From NCBI GenBank assembly GCA_900542795.1, contig UQPD01000090.1, positions 1 to 10,518 on the forward strand: a stretch of DNA of 10,518 nt, written 5' to 3'. The notes under the pieces were generated by a model. That model saw only the letters and a program-made list of their open reading frames with translations. It ran no database searches and was not told the origin of the DNA. The stretch is from an uncultured Prevotella sp. GTDB taxonomy: Bacteria; Bacteroidota; Bacteroidia; Bacteroidales; Bacteroidaceae. Shown piece by piece: positions 1 through 7,433 of this stretch; the first letter of the stretch is position 1, and every line of letters starts with the position of its first letter. The translations under genes and the position numbers were made by a program.

Positions 1-17
1 ACCTGGCTACCATATAT

Positions 18-49
18 CACCCCGAATGGGGTGAGGCTGACGCATGAAA
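18..49. repeat. Hairpin-forming intergenic repeat, copy 1
   Basis: This copy begins with CACCCC-GAAT-GGGGTG, a perfect short palindrome with a GAAT loop (18-33, extendable by one pair to 17-34). It continues through TGAG, CTG, CG and TGAAA blocks shared with copy 2 at 102-136. The two copies agree at 27 of 32 aligned positions, and copy 2 has three extra bases inside its loop. I infer a short intergenic repeat family. I see no open frame or transposase linked to it. Confidence 0.6.
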
Positions 50-101
50 TTTCCTAATAAAACGATTAAATCTCATGCAGAAAAAAATTGCGAATTTTGA
101 A

Positions 102-136
102 CACCCTACCGAATGGGTTGAGACTGGCGTTTGAAA
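102..136. repeat. Hairpin-forming intergenic repeat, copy 2
   Basis: This is the second, imperfect copy of the element at 18-49, in the same orientation and 84 bases further on. The palindrome is weaker here (ACCC paired with GGGT around a TACCGAAT loop). On the minus strand this copy overlaps the last codons and the stop of the antitoxin remnant at 106-282, so the repeat forms the breakpoint of that gene. Confidence 0.55.
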
Positions 137-282
137 AATCTTGATGATTCTATCAAATACCATGCTTTAGCTTTGGCATCAAACTCTTTGCGTTCAACAC
201 TCTTCTCACTCCCATACTTCTCGTTTAGAACATCATCGAATCTGCGCAATGACGCTAATTTATTTTCATTAAGTTTCAACAT
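106..282 (-). pseudogene. Truncated HigA/XRE-family antitoxin, N-terminal remnant
   Basis: The minus strand encodes 58 residues starting MLKLNENKLASLRRFDDVLN, followed by a segment containing EKYG, ERKEFDAKAKAWYLIE and a final FFKRQSQPIR. The F-D-D-V-L-x-E-K-Y-G then R-x-E-F-D-A-x-A-K-A-W-Y pattern is the N-terminal region that precedes the helix-turn-helix in many Bacteroidota HigA-type antitoxins. In those proteins it is normally followed by an ARK-x-x-x-LTQ-x-x-LA-type HTH. Here the frame stops just before that HTH, inside a repeat copy, and no HTH continues in the next hundred bases. A good ribosome binding site, GGAAGG, lies six bases upstream of the ATG (289-294 on the plus strand), so the start is credible. 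No toxin gene lies upstream, because the space is taken by the 3' end of the MG2 gene. I read it as a dead fragment of a toxin-antitoxin module. It could instead be a small expressed protein. Confidence 0.65.
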
Positions 283-288
283 AACTAT

Positions 289-294
289 CCTTCC
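289..294 (-). promoter_or_regulatory. Shine-Dalgarno-like site of the antitoxin remnant
   Basis: On the minus strand GGAAGG is followed by six bases (ATAGTT) and then the ATG at 282. This is an unusually good purine-rich site for a phylum that often lacks one, and it supports the chosen start. Confidence 0.45.
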
Positions 295-366
295 ATATAT
301 TTTATTGAGATACTCTCGGTTGTTCTCACTTCTGTTTTATATTGTTTAAAATCTTTCCCCAAAAAA

Positions 367-3141
367 TTAGTTCCACTCAATCAATACGCCTTGTTTTGTT
401 ATGCCCCGTACGCTAATGTCGAGTGTACAGCCTTTGCGAGCGTTGGTAAAGAAAATGAGGTTGGCTTCGCCGTTGGCATTGGTTGTAACTTGAGGTGCCC
501 AATGTAGGGTGCGACGCGTGTCATTGTCTGAGGGAAGGGCAAACTTGCGGTAGTTGGGAGCAAAGAACTTAGTGGGGCTGCTAAAACCTTGAATGTGGCG
601 ATATTCCACACCCTTGCGGTTGCGCATTCGGTAGGAATCGGGTTGCGAGTAGAGATATAACTCAAACAGACTTTCGCTCACTGTATATTCCTTGCCCGTA
701 ATGTTGTCGATGCTTTTGTTGTCGCGCGCCAAGGCTATAGACTTGTAGTACTCGCAGTCGCTCAACTGTCCTAAAGAGGCGGAGTTGTCAATATACACCT
801 TCATTTCATGACCTTTGTAATTCACCGTGCTGAGTGCCACATCTTCCATTCCTTCCTTCTTTTGTTGCTCGTTAGCTTTGCTGTTGGCTGTATTGCTTTT
901 GGCAGCAGATCCGCTGGGAGCATTGTTATTCACTTCGTTTGCTTCGGCATTGAGCCTCTCAATTAAACTGCTATTGTCCATTAAGTCGTAGCGGTCGAAT
1001 GAGACTTTCTCGTCTAACAGACTTAGCAACTCGAATATACTGATTTTTGACCCACTACCTAAGTCCTTAAGGCGTTCGTATTCTTTTTGCACGTCATAAT
1101 ACTTCGTAGTCTTCCTCATTCCTGTACGTTCACCGCCTTTCCAAGTATAGCGGTTACCCGTGAAGCCTTTGTACTTTTGCTTAGCTTTTGTAACAACCTC
1201 GGCAGCTTTTGTAATGTTTATTACGTTTTTCTGCAAAGTGTCTTTCCACTCAAAGGTGCGTGGTGCTTCGGGATGAGCATTGAGCAAGATGCGCGTTTGG
1301 TTGTCAGACCCATCATAGAGGTTCAAAGTTAATTCGGGAGTAAAGAGAGGATGAGGCTTGGGCGAGAACCAGCGGTCGATGGTTAGTCGACTCCACTTCT
1401 TTTTATTTTTATCGCCCCCACGCATGGTAAACTGTGTGAGGTATTCGCCTTCATAGTTTACGTTCGACTCAAAAGCAAATTTGCCATCCTTGTCGGTAGT
1501 GGCTTGTCCCTCAATGCTGCCAGGCAGGATGTTTCCGTTTTCGTAGGCATAGGCACGCACATCCAAATTGATGTTTGAAAAGGGAGTTTGTTTTTCGTTG
1601 TCTTTGTAAATTGTTCCCCGCAGAATAAGTTTTTCCTCAATGGGCTGTTGCAAATTAAATTTTTCGGCCCCACACATCACGTTAAAAGTGTTGGCAGTCC
1701 AACCTTGTACGCGAAGCAGCAAGTCGAGCATGCGTCGGTGTGCAGCGTCGTTGCGTTCAAAGTAGAGGTCTGGGCGGTGGATGTAGCCACGCACTTCAGA
1801 GCCAAGTAGCATGTAGCCTTCAATTCCCCCATCGCGATTAGAGAGGATGTTGCCTGCTTCATCGCGTACGGCAACCGAGAGGGTGCAGTCTGCTAAGGGT
1901 TTGCCTGTAGCTGTTTGTGCTTTAATGGATAAAACAGCAGGTGAGTAAGCATCATATTCCAAAGCATTTTGTTTTACATCAATGTGTGCAAAACGGATGC
2001 TATCGGTATGCTCAAAGGGAACCCACACCATGCGTGTGGCTTGACTAATGCCCTCAGCATTGAAGAGTTCTATGCGATTGACACCACCACGCAAGGCGCG
2101 GCGTGCAATAAAGAGTTCTTCGGGCGCAGTGCCGAGGGTAAGTGTGTCGAAGTAACACACATTTTCGCGGTTGAACACTGCCAAGCCCAATAGTTGTCCT
2201 AAGGGTGTGTGCTTGCCGCTTGCCACTTGCACTACCAGTCCGTCAGCCTCAACATCTGTTAGCATGGCATATTGCCCTGTGGCATCGGGTAGGGGATAAT
2301 GCTTTTTGCTTTCAACTGATTTTCCATCAGCAGTGGGTGCCGAAGCCAATGTTACATAGCCTTGGTTAAAATAGGGAGGCAACACAAAGTCGCCCATACC
2401 CTCGTGTTCGGCAAGAGCGGTGGTGCAAAGTTTGCCATTGCTATCATACACTTTTAGGGTGTCGTCCACAGGCAAACCGCGTCCGTCGGTCAGTTTAAAG
2501 GCTATGCGTTGTGCACACCCTTCAACGCGTGCTCCACCTTCGGGATAAAAGTCGAGCAAACGAGCACTTTGGCGTTTCATGTTATAGGGACGCGGACTAC
2601 CTAATGTGCCTGCATTGTAACCATCGGGTTGGGGGATGGAGAGTTGGGTAATGTCGGTGTCGAGCGTTTTATCTTGTTTCTTTTGTGGATTTTTGCCTGT
2701 AAACACAGGTATCACGCGCGAAAAACAAGCATCTGTTCCCCAGTTTACCATCTCGCGTGTGTAGGCACGTACTTCGTGGTAGCCTGCGTGAACGGGTAGT
2801 GCCAACGATAAAGCACCTTGGGCAGTGCCAAGACTGTCGATGGGCAAGGTTTGGGTTACCACTTCTTGTCCATCGGCATTGAGCAGTTCCACATAGAGCA
2901 CTTTGCTCAGTGTGGTTGACTTGAGTGAGGAGGCACGCACCACATAGGCTTTATACCAAATGGTGTCGCCTTCAAAATAGGCAGAGTTGTCAAGGTGTAG
3001 ATACACTTTCTCGCGTGGAAAATTATAGTCGAAGCGAGCTGCCGCTTTGAATTTATTGAATAGTTGTTCGGCTGTAGGTTGTTGCGCCCAAAGGTTGTTG
3101 CATAGTAGCAGCGTACATATAATCAGTCCCCAAATTTTCAT
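367..3141 (-). CDS. Secreted MG2-domain (macroglobulin-like) protein of the Bacteroidota type
   Basis: This 924-residue exported protein has an N-terminal signal peptide (residues 1-19, hydrophobic core GLIICTLLL, probable cut after LWA). Residues about 42-147 match the macroglobulin MG2 strand pattern, starting with EKVYLHLDNSAYFEGDTIWY. A second beta domain begins at the DFYPEGGARVEG motif (about 197). Next come a further MG-like segment (about 398-430) and the family block GYMLLGSEVRGYI...LDLLLRVQGW (about 442-481). A carboxypeptidase-regulatory-like beta sandwich follows (about 506-560), starting LRGTIY. Residues 690-850 sit where relatives often carry a TonB-plug-like domain, here poorly conserved. 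The last 70 residues are the conserved closing segment. There is no thioester motif, so protease trapping as in alpha-2-macroglobulin is unlikely. It probably acts in the periplasm or at the outer membrane. The function is unknown. It lies 94 bases downstream of the S9 peptidase gene and may be co-transcribed with it. Confidence 0.8.
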   Translation of the reverse strand: MKIWGLIICTLLLCNNLWAQQPTAEQLFNKFKAAARFDYNFPREKVYLHLDNSAYFEGDTIWYKAYVVRASSLKSTTLSKVLYVELLNADGQEVVTQTLPIDSLGTAQGALSLALPVHAGYHEVRAYTREMVNWGTDACFSRVIPVFTGKNPQKKQDKTLDTDITQLSIPQPDGYNAGTLGSPRPYNMKRQSARLLDFYPEGGARVEGCAQRIAFKLTDGRGLPVDDTLKVYDSNGKLCTTALAEHEGMGDFVLPPYFNQGYVTLASAPTADGKSVESKKHYPLPDATGQYAMLTDVEADGLVVQVASGKHTPLGQLLGLAVFNRENVCYFDTLTLGTAPEELFIARRALRGGVNRIELFNAEGISQATRMVWVPFEHTDSIRFAHIDVKQNALEYDAYSPAVLSIKAQTATGKPLADCTLSVAVRDEAGNILSNRDGGIEGYMLLGSEVRGYIHRPDLYFERNDAAHRRMLDLLLRVQGWTANTFNVMCGAEKFNLQQPIEEKLILRGTIYKDNEKQTPFSNINLDVRAYAYENGNILPGSIEGQATTDKDGKFAFESNVNYEGEYLTQFTMRGGDKNKKKWSRLTIDRWFSPKPHPLFTPELTLNLYDGSDNQTRILLNAHPEAPRTFEWKDTLQKNVINITKAAEVVTKAKQKYKGFTGNRYTWKGGERTGMRKTTKYYDVQKEYERLKDLGSGSKISIFELLSLLDEKVSFDRYDLMDNSSLIERLNAEANEVNNNAPSGSAAKSNTANSKANEQQKKEGMEDVALSTVNYKGHEMKVYIDNSASLGQLSDCEYYKSIALARDNKSIDNITGKEYTVSESLFELYLYSQPDSYRMRNRKGVEYRHIQGFSSPTKFFAPNYRKFALPSDNDTRRTLHWAPQVTTNANGEANLIFFTNARKGCTLDISVRGITKQGVLIEWN

Positions 3142-3186
3142 CGAACCTTTTAGCTTAGAGTAGTGTCGGGATTTTAGTTGGTAAAT

Positions 3187-3216
3187 AGGTGTTCAAAAAA
3201 ATAATTTTGAACACCT
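3187..3216. terminator. Perfect 12-bp palindrome between peptidase and MG2 genes
   Basis: The arms AGGTGTTCAAAA (3187-3198) and TTTTGAACACCT (3205-3216) are exact inverse complements around a six-base loop. It starts 20 bases past the stop codon of the S9 peptidase, as expected for a terminator or intercistronic RNA hairpin. There is no U-tract after the stem on the minus strand (ATTTACC follows), so it may be an attenuator, an RNA-stabilising hairpin or a protein-binding site rather than a strong intrinsic terminator. Confidence 0.5.
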
Positions 3217-3235
3217 CCTTAAAATCTTAATATCT

Positions 3236-5065
3236 TTACAAGTGTTGTTTCAAAAAACGTTCCATGGCACGATAAAAGTCGAAGCGGTTTTCTTGGTTTT
3301 GGAAACCATGTCCTTCGTTGTCTTTTACCATATATTCCACTTCAACTCCACGTTGGCGCAAAGCTTCCACCATTTGGTCGCTCTCGGCTTTGTTAACGCG
3401 TGGGTCGTTCGCCCCTTGTGCTATAAATAAAGGCACGCTGATTTTGTCGGCATGAAGTGCGGGTGAGGTTTTCTCCAGTTGCTCTTTGTCGGTTTCGGGA
3501 TTTCCTATTTGCTCGTGCATCATCTCGAGCATGGGACGCCAATAGGGAGGTATGGTATTCATAAAGGTGAACAAATTGCTCACTCCTACATAGTCAATGC
3601 CACAAGCATAGAGCGTTGGGGTGAGTGTTAAACCTGCTAAAACGGCATAACCACCATAGCTGCCTCCGTAAATGGCAATGCGCTTGGCATCGGCAATGCC
3701 TTGCTCAATAAGCCAATTTACACCATCCGTAATGTCGTCTTGCATTTTCAAACCCCATTGTTTGTAGCTCGACTCTAAGAACTTGCGTCCGTAGCCCGTA
3801 GAGCCACGGAAGTTCATCTGAAACACGGCATAACCGCGGTTGGCTAAGAATTGCACTTCAGACGAATAGCCCCAGCAGTCGCGGGCCCAAGGTCCACCGT
3901 GTGGATTTACCACAACGGGCAAGTTCTTAGCTTCCTCCAGTGTTAAGCCATTGGGTAGGGTGAGGTAAGCCTCAATGTGCAGTCCATCGCGTGTTTCGTA
4001 GCAAACGGGTAGCATGGCATTCATTTCCTCAGCCTTAATCCAAGGTGCTAAGTCGGCAATGTGGGTGGCTTGGTCGGTTTCAGCATCGTAGAGCCAATAG
4101 GCACCGCGTGTGCGATCGCTACCTACATACACCAAGTAGTAGCGCTCGGCTTTGTCTGAATCGGCAATGCCGTAGCGTTGGTCGGGGAAGTGTGCCTTGA
4201 TGCGCGCACGTAGGGTTTCTTCGTCTTTGTCAAAAAAGTGGCGAACGGGGTCTTTGTGTCCTGTGCAGTACACGCTGAGCAGCTTTTTGCGTTTGCGCGA
4301 GTAAACGATGCTTGAAATGTCGTAGCGGTCGTTTTCGTAGAGAAGTTCGAGTTCCTCGCAGGTGGCAGGATTCATGCGCACCAATGCGTTTTTATCGCGA
4401 TTTAAATTGGTTATAGCATACACCTCGCGGTTGTCGGGGGTAAAACCTATAAAGCAAACAGAGTCGCGGAAGTTTGTGGTAAGCACAGGACGAAATTCCT
4501 CGTCCTCGGTGTCGCGATAGAGAATTTGTGTGTTCACTCCATCCACAATAGCTGTTGCCACACGCAGACGTCCATCGTGGTCTGTCATCCAACTTTGAAT
4601 GTTGCCTGGGTTTTCTGCCAATAAGGTTAGTTCGCCTGTTTCAATGTTTAAGCGGTAGGGGTCGAAAATCTCACGGATGCGACGGTTCATGCCAATGAGT
4701 ATGTAGCCTTTTTGTTCTTCAAGTTCGTCGATAATACTGGTTCTTACCCCTTCGAAGGCAGTGTAAGCACGCTCGTCGCTACCATCGCGGCGTACGCCAT
4801 AGAGTTGGTAGTTTTCATCGCCTGCTGTGTCTTTTATAAAAAGCAAGCGTTCGTTGTCAGCCCACATGTAACCAGCCACGCTGCGTTGGGTTTCGTGTGT
4901 GATGCGTGTGGCTTGCTCATCGGTATCGTTTACACGTCGCACAAAAATGTTGAGGCGTTCCTTGTAAGGTGCCATGTACGATATGTAGGTGCCATCGGGC
5001 GAAAGTTGGTAGCCCGTGCGTTCTGAAATGCGAAAGAAGTCTTCAAGAGGTAGTTGTCTGTTCAT
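3236..5065 (-). CDS. S9-family serine peptidase (prolyl oligopeptidase / acylaminoacyl-peptidase type)
   Basis: This 609-residue protein has an N-terminal beta-propeller-like part (about residues 1-350) and a C-terminal alpha/beta-hydrolase domain (about 355-609). The catalytic triad is visible: Ser469 in YGGSYGGY, Asp554 in GANDPR and His586 in NEGHGF. The oxyanion-region motif NPHGGP is at 387-392 and the family motif RGSTGYG at 420-426. The family cleaves short peptides, typically after proline or by removing acylated or other N-terminal residues. There is no signal peptide, so it should be cytoplasmic and act in peptide catabolism. The length is normal for the S9C-like group. It is transcribed divergently from the AraC-type regulator gene, with 78 bases between the starts, and lies upstream of the MG2 gene on the same strand. 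The family is certain. The exact specificity cannot be read from sequence. Confidence 0.93.
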   Translation of the reverse strand: MNRQLPLEDFFRISERTGYQLSPDGTYISYMAPYKERLNIFVRRVNDTDEQATRITHETQRSVAGYMWADNERLLFIKDTAGDENYQLYGVRRDGSDERAYTAFEGVRTSIIDELEEQKGYILIGMNRRIREIFDPYRLNIETGELTLLAENPGNIQSWMTDHDGRLRVATAIVDGVNTQILYRDTEDEEFRPVLTTNFRDSVCFIGFTPDNREVYAITNLNRDKNALVRMNPATCEELELLYENDRYDISSIVYSRKRKKLLSVYCTGHKDPVRHFFDKDEETLRARIKAHFPDQRYGIADSDKAERYYLVYVGSDRTRGAYWLYDAETDQATHIADLAPWIKAEEMNAMLPVCYETRDGLHIEAYLTLPNGLTLEEAKNLPVVVNPHGGPWARDCWGYSSEVQFLANRGYAVFQMNFRGSTGYGRKFLESSYKQWGLKMQDDITDGVNWLIEQGIADAKRIAIYGGSYGGYAVLAGLTLTPTLYACGIDYVGVSNLFTFMNTIPPYWRPMLEMMHEQIGNPETDKEQLEKTSPALHADKISVPLFIAQGANDPRVNKAESDQMVEALRQRGVEVEYMVKDNEGHGFQNQENRFDFYRAMERFLKQHL

Positions 5066-5087
5066 GTTATGGAATTTGTTTTGTATG

Positions 5088-5095
5088 CAAATTTA
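5088..5095 (-). promoter_or_regulatory. Putative -7 promoter box for the S9 peptidase gene
   Basis: On the minus strand the octamer TAAATTTG fits the Bacteroidota -7 consensus TAnnTTTG. It ends 22 bases before the peptidase ATG, giving a very short leader. No clear TTTG -33 box is found at the usual spacing, so the call rests on one element only. Confidence 0.35.
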
Positions 5096-5116
5096 ATTCT
5101 TTTGCCAAAAATACAT

Positions 5117-5124
5117 TAACTTTG
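5117..5124 (+). promoter_or_regulatory. Putative -7 promoter box for the AraC-type regulator gene
   Basis: TAACTTTG matches the Bacteroidota -7 consensus TAnnTTTG and lies 19 bases before the ATG at 5144. No convincing -33 TTTG sits 19-21 bases upstream. The opposing peptidase -7 box is only 21 bases away, so the two promoters must overlap and could influence each other. Confidence 0.4.
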
Positions 5125-5143
5125 CCACAAAATATCAGACTTT

Positions 5144-6268
5144 ATGCATACACTTATATTAGTAACTACGGAATTTGCTGCTGCAGCACACCTTATGATG
5201 AGTCTTGTGTTGTTCTATCTTTCGCGACGCAGTGTGCAATTTCTGTCGCAAGCTTGGATTATGCTGCTCATTTGCCTGATGTATTGTGCTGCACTATTTT
5301 TTGTGGCTACAAACGATGCTATTCCGCAGTTGGGCATTTTGCACCCCGTGCTCCTTATTTATTTGCTTGCTTGCTCTTATCTGCAAAGTATTTATCCCTT
5401 GGGACTTTGCATGCCTGGCTATTTGCAATGGGGGCGTATGTGGGGATATGCCGTTCCGGCTTTAGTGCTTATCTTTATTTATAGTATAGGTGCTGCGGCA
5501 GGCAGTAACTTGGCGAATGTTTACACGTTCAACGACATTGTGGACTTTTGGTTATCGGGCGATGTGGTGTTGCGCATTCTCTGCCTCTTGTTGTCGGGCT
5601 ATTACATTGCCAACATCTTTCGTTTGCCACATCGCTTGGTGCGTAGCATGCAGTTGCCCAGCGACCTCATGGCGTATGGTGCTGCATTGGGCATTGTGAG
5701 TTTGTTCTTTGTGGTGATAACCGTTGAGTTCAACCTTGTGTTGCTAACCATTTACATTTTGCTCTTCACCTTGGTCAACATGTTCCTCTTTTTCCGCATA
5801 TTGCGCCCAACGGTTGAGGCTATTTCTTATCCTGATTTCCGTCAGGTTGAGACACCGCCTACGCGCGAGGAAATTACGCAATCGGAGGTGGACGACTTTA
5901 ACGAGGCAAATTTGCATCGTTTTGAAATGATGGAATATGTAATGCAGCACGATAGTCCTTATCTTGACTGCAACTTTAATCGCGAGCGTCTTTGTCGTTT
6001 AGCTGGGTTTAATAGGCACATGGCTTTGCAGAGTTTGCGTTCGCAGGGTTACAACGACATTCACGAGTACATCATGCGTTATCGTGTGGCTGAGTTTAAG
6101 CGCCGCATTGAATCGGGGGAGATAACCGATTTGAAGCAGGTGGTTGATGTTGGTTTCCGTACGCCCAAAACTGCTATAACTTGTTTTGAACGGTATGAAG
6201 GCAAGGAATTTCAAGCATTTTGGGAAGTACATCAAAAAAAGAAAACAGACGAAGAGAAGGAAGAGTAG
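5144..6268 (+). CDS. Membrane-anchored AraC-family transcriptional regulator
   Basis: This 374-residue protein has a strongly hydrophobic N-terminal half with about seven predicted helices (roughly residues 8-27, 36-56, 66-88, 99-120, 138-160, 177-197 and 199-219). A linker (220-270) and a C-terminal AraC-type DNA-binding region (about 272-362) follow. The second helix-turn-helix is the clearer one: DLKQVVDVGFRT...ITCFERYEGKEFQAFWE follows the family's IA..vGF.....F.r.FK...G.....yR pattern. The usual G-x-(S/T)-P near the end is replaced by GKEF, so the domain is divergent. The protein ends in a charged KKKTDEEKEE tail. The architecture suggests a regulator that senses a signal in or across the inner membrane. 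It is divergent from the S9 peptidase gene, which may be a target. No ligand can be inferred. Confidence 0.78.
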   Translation: MHTLILVTTEFAAAAHLMMSLVLFYLSRRSVQFLSQAWIMLLICLMYCAALFFVATNDAIPQLGILHPVLLIYLLACSYLQSIYPLGLCMPGYLQWGRMWGYAVPALVLIFIYSIGAAAGSNLANVYTFNDIVDFWLSGDVVLRILCLLLSGYYIANIFRLPHRLVRSMQLPSDLMAYGAALGIVSLFFVVITVEFNLVLLTIYILLFTLVNMFLFFRILRPTVEAISYPDFRQVETPPTREEITQSEVDDFNEANLHRFEMMEYVMQHDSPYLDCNFNRERLCRLAGFNRHMALQSLRSQGYNDIHEYIMRYRVAEFKRRIESGEITDLKQVVDVGFRTPKTAITCFERYEGKEFQAFWEVHQKKKTDEEKEE

Positions 6269-6320
6269 TTCTTCCTAAAAAAAGCCATGAACGAACCGTG
6301 ATTTTTCGATTTTGTGGCAA

Positions 6321-6379
6321 AAGCAAGCCAAGTATGAGAGAGAAATTCTTCTTCCCAAAATCTCATACCTGGCTTGCTT
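6321..6379. terminator. Bidirectional terminator-like hairpin between convergent genes
   Basis: Arms 6321-6339 (AAGCAAGCCAAGTATGAGA) and 6361-6379 are inverse complements at 18 of 19 positions around a 21-base loop. The single mismatch is A-C on the plus strand but becomes a G-U wobble in minus-strand RNA, so the stem is fully paired in the transcript of the DUF3298 gene. It lies between the stop codons of the converging AraC-type and DUF3298 genes. In minus-strand RNA the stem runs into TTGCTTTTGCC, a weak U-tract. In plus-strand RNA it is followed by ATTTC. Confidence 0.7.
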
Positions 6380-6395
6380 ATTTCTAAAATGTGTT

Positions 6396-7247
6396 CTAAT
6401 ATCTCTGCATCACATAAGTGCGGTTAACCAGTGTTTTAACTTCTGCCCAAGTGAGCAGCACAGAAATCGTGCCTTCGCTAAAGGGACCTTTTTGATAAGG
6501 CTGATAGGTGAAGCTAATGCCGCGCGGGGTTAATGCCAAACGCGGATAGAACTTTCCGTTGTATTTTTCGTAAGTCCAAATCGGTGCGTCTTCATCGGGT
6601 TCATCTTCAAGATAAGCCTTTCTGCTATATCCAGCAGGAAGATGTACCATCTTTACACGCAACTTGTTACTAATAAGTTGGAATACACGGGGCAGAGAAG
6701 CTACTTTAAATACATCCTTCAAACCCAAAGGCTGCGTTTCGCCTTGACGGAAAGTCATGCTATATTCATAAGGCATTCCGTGCGGACCCCCAAAGCAAAT
6801 CTCGTCCTCAACACTCCAAGTAAATAGCGTGTTGTTAGCTGTGTGACACAAAGGTTTTATTCTTGAATCTCTGCGATAACATACCGATCCTTCAGGGTCA
6901 TATTCTTCCTCGTTCTCCTCTTGATAGGTTCGGAGCAAATTATTGTAGGAAGTTTCAAAAACTGATGCTAAGTCATTGCTACGAAGCTTTTGTGGGTTTA
7001 CGTTCAAAATTGCACACATACGAGCTACTGCAGCCTTGGCATCGGCATTTGTTGCAGGTAATATAAAGTCGTAATCCATAATCACGCCTTTTTTATCAGT
7101 TTCATAAGTATAGTGCTTATAACCACTGGGTACAACCACTTTGGGTGCAGGGGTGTTTTGCACAAGGACTGTAGCATTGCTTACGGAACTGCTAAAAGCA
7201 GAGATTGACAAACCTACTGCTGCCAATAAAATAAAGAACCTTTTCAT
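6396..7247 (-). CDS. Exported DUF3298 (RsiV-like C-terminal domain) protein
   Basis: This 283-residue protein has a signal peptide (MKRFFILLAAVGLSISAFSS, probable cut near SNA at 23-25). No lipobox cysteine is evident, so it is predicted to be soluble and periplasmic. The DUF3298 signatures are visible. CFGGPHG (151-157) corresponds to the family's GGAH turn, then LGLKDVFK (174-181). LTPRGISFTYQPYQKGPFSEG (239-259) is the family's G-x-x-F-x-Y-x-P-Y...G block. The 40-130 region takes the place of the DUF4163-like half. In Bacillus, RsiV with this domain is an anti-sigma factor and lysozyme sensor. This protein has no transmembrane anti-sigma part and no sigma gene beside it, so that role should not be transferred. 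Cys133 and Cys151, with others nearby, could form disulfides. Its function is unknown. Confidence 0.8.
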   Translation of the reverse strand: MKRFFILLAAVGLSISAFSSSVSNATVLVQNTPAPKVVVPSGYKHYTYETDKKGVIMDYDFILPATNADAKAAVARMCAILNVNPQKLRSNDLASVFETSYNNLLRTYQEENEEEYDPEGSVCYRRDSRIKPLCHTANNTLFTWSVEDEICFGGPHGMPYEYSMTFRQGETQPLGLKDVFKVASLPRVFQLISNKLRVKMVHLPAGYSRKAYLEDEPDEDAPIWTYEKYNGKFYPRLALTPRGISFTYQPYQKGPFSEGTISVLLTWAEVKTLVNRTYVMQRY

Positions 7248-7319
7248 TGTCTTTGAATTTTAGTGTGATAAAGCGAAGGATGTTTAAAATACAACCTTTG
7301 TTTTGATTACTTATTTTTG

Positions 7320-7327
7320 CAAATATA
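7320..7327 (-). promoter_or_regulatory. Putative -7 promoter box for the DUF3298 gene
   Basis: On the minus strand TATATTTG fits TAnnTTTG and lies 72 bases before the ATG at 7247. No -33 box is seen at the right spacing. The rest of 7248-7477 is AT-rich and shows no open frame or strong hairpin. Confidence 0.35.
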
Positions 7328-7433
7328 GAGGTTATTTATAAGGGGTACCTCATTATTTCTGATGATTTTTATGTTTCAGTAAAATAAAAAGCGAAAGTTT
7401 GGTGTAAACACGAAGTCTTACCGCATTTTTTAC

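Noticed and set aside
18..136. Possible tail of a CRISPR array
   Set aside because: Only two diverged copies with internal insertions and an 84-base period; CRISPR repeats would be near identical with 60-75 base periods, and no cas genes are present.
131..349. Plus-strand open frame of 72 codons starting with TTG
   Set aside because: It is antisense to the better supported antitoxin remnant, has a weak start and a composition unlike a real protein (rich in S, L, F, I).
283..366. Tail of a toxin gene upstream of the antitoxin remnant
   Set aside because: The frames here are short and interrupted by stops, and I recognise no HigB/RelE C-terminal motif, so a toxin remnant cannot be supported.
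3212..3220. AAGGAGGTG on the minus strand, a perfect Shine-Dalgarno match
   Set aside because: It is about 70 bases from the MG2 start codon and followed only by a roughly 19-codon frame of low quality. The match is largely created by the palindrome arm.
4969..5484. Plus-strand open frame of 171 codons across the peptidase/regulator boundary
   Set aside because: It is cysteine-rich and antisense to the peptidase 5' end, then out of frame with the regulator, both of which have strong family evidence.
6396..7247. Anti-sigma factor RsiV role for the DUF3298 protein
   Set aside because: There is no transmembrane anti-sigma domain and no sigma factor gene nearby; only the C-terminal domain family is shared.
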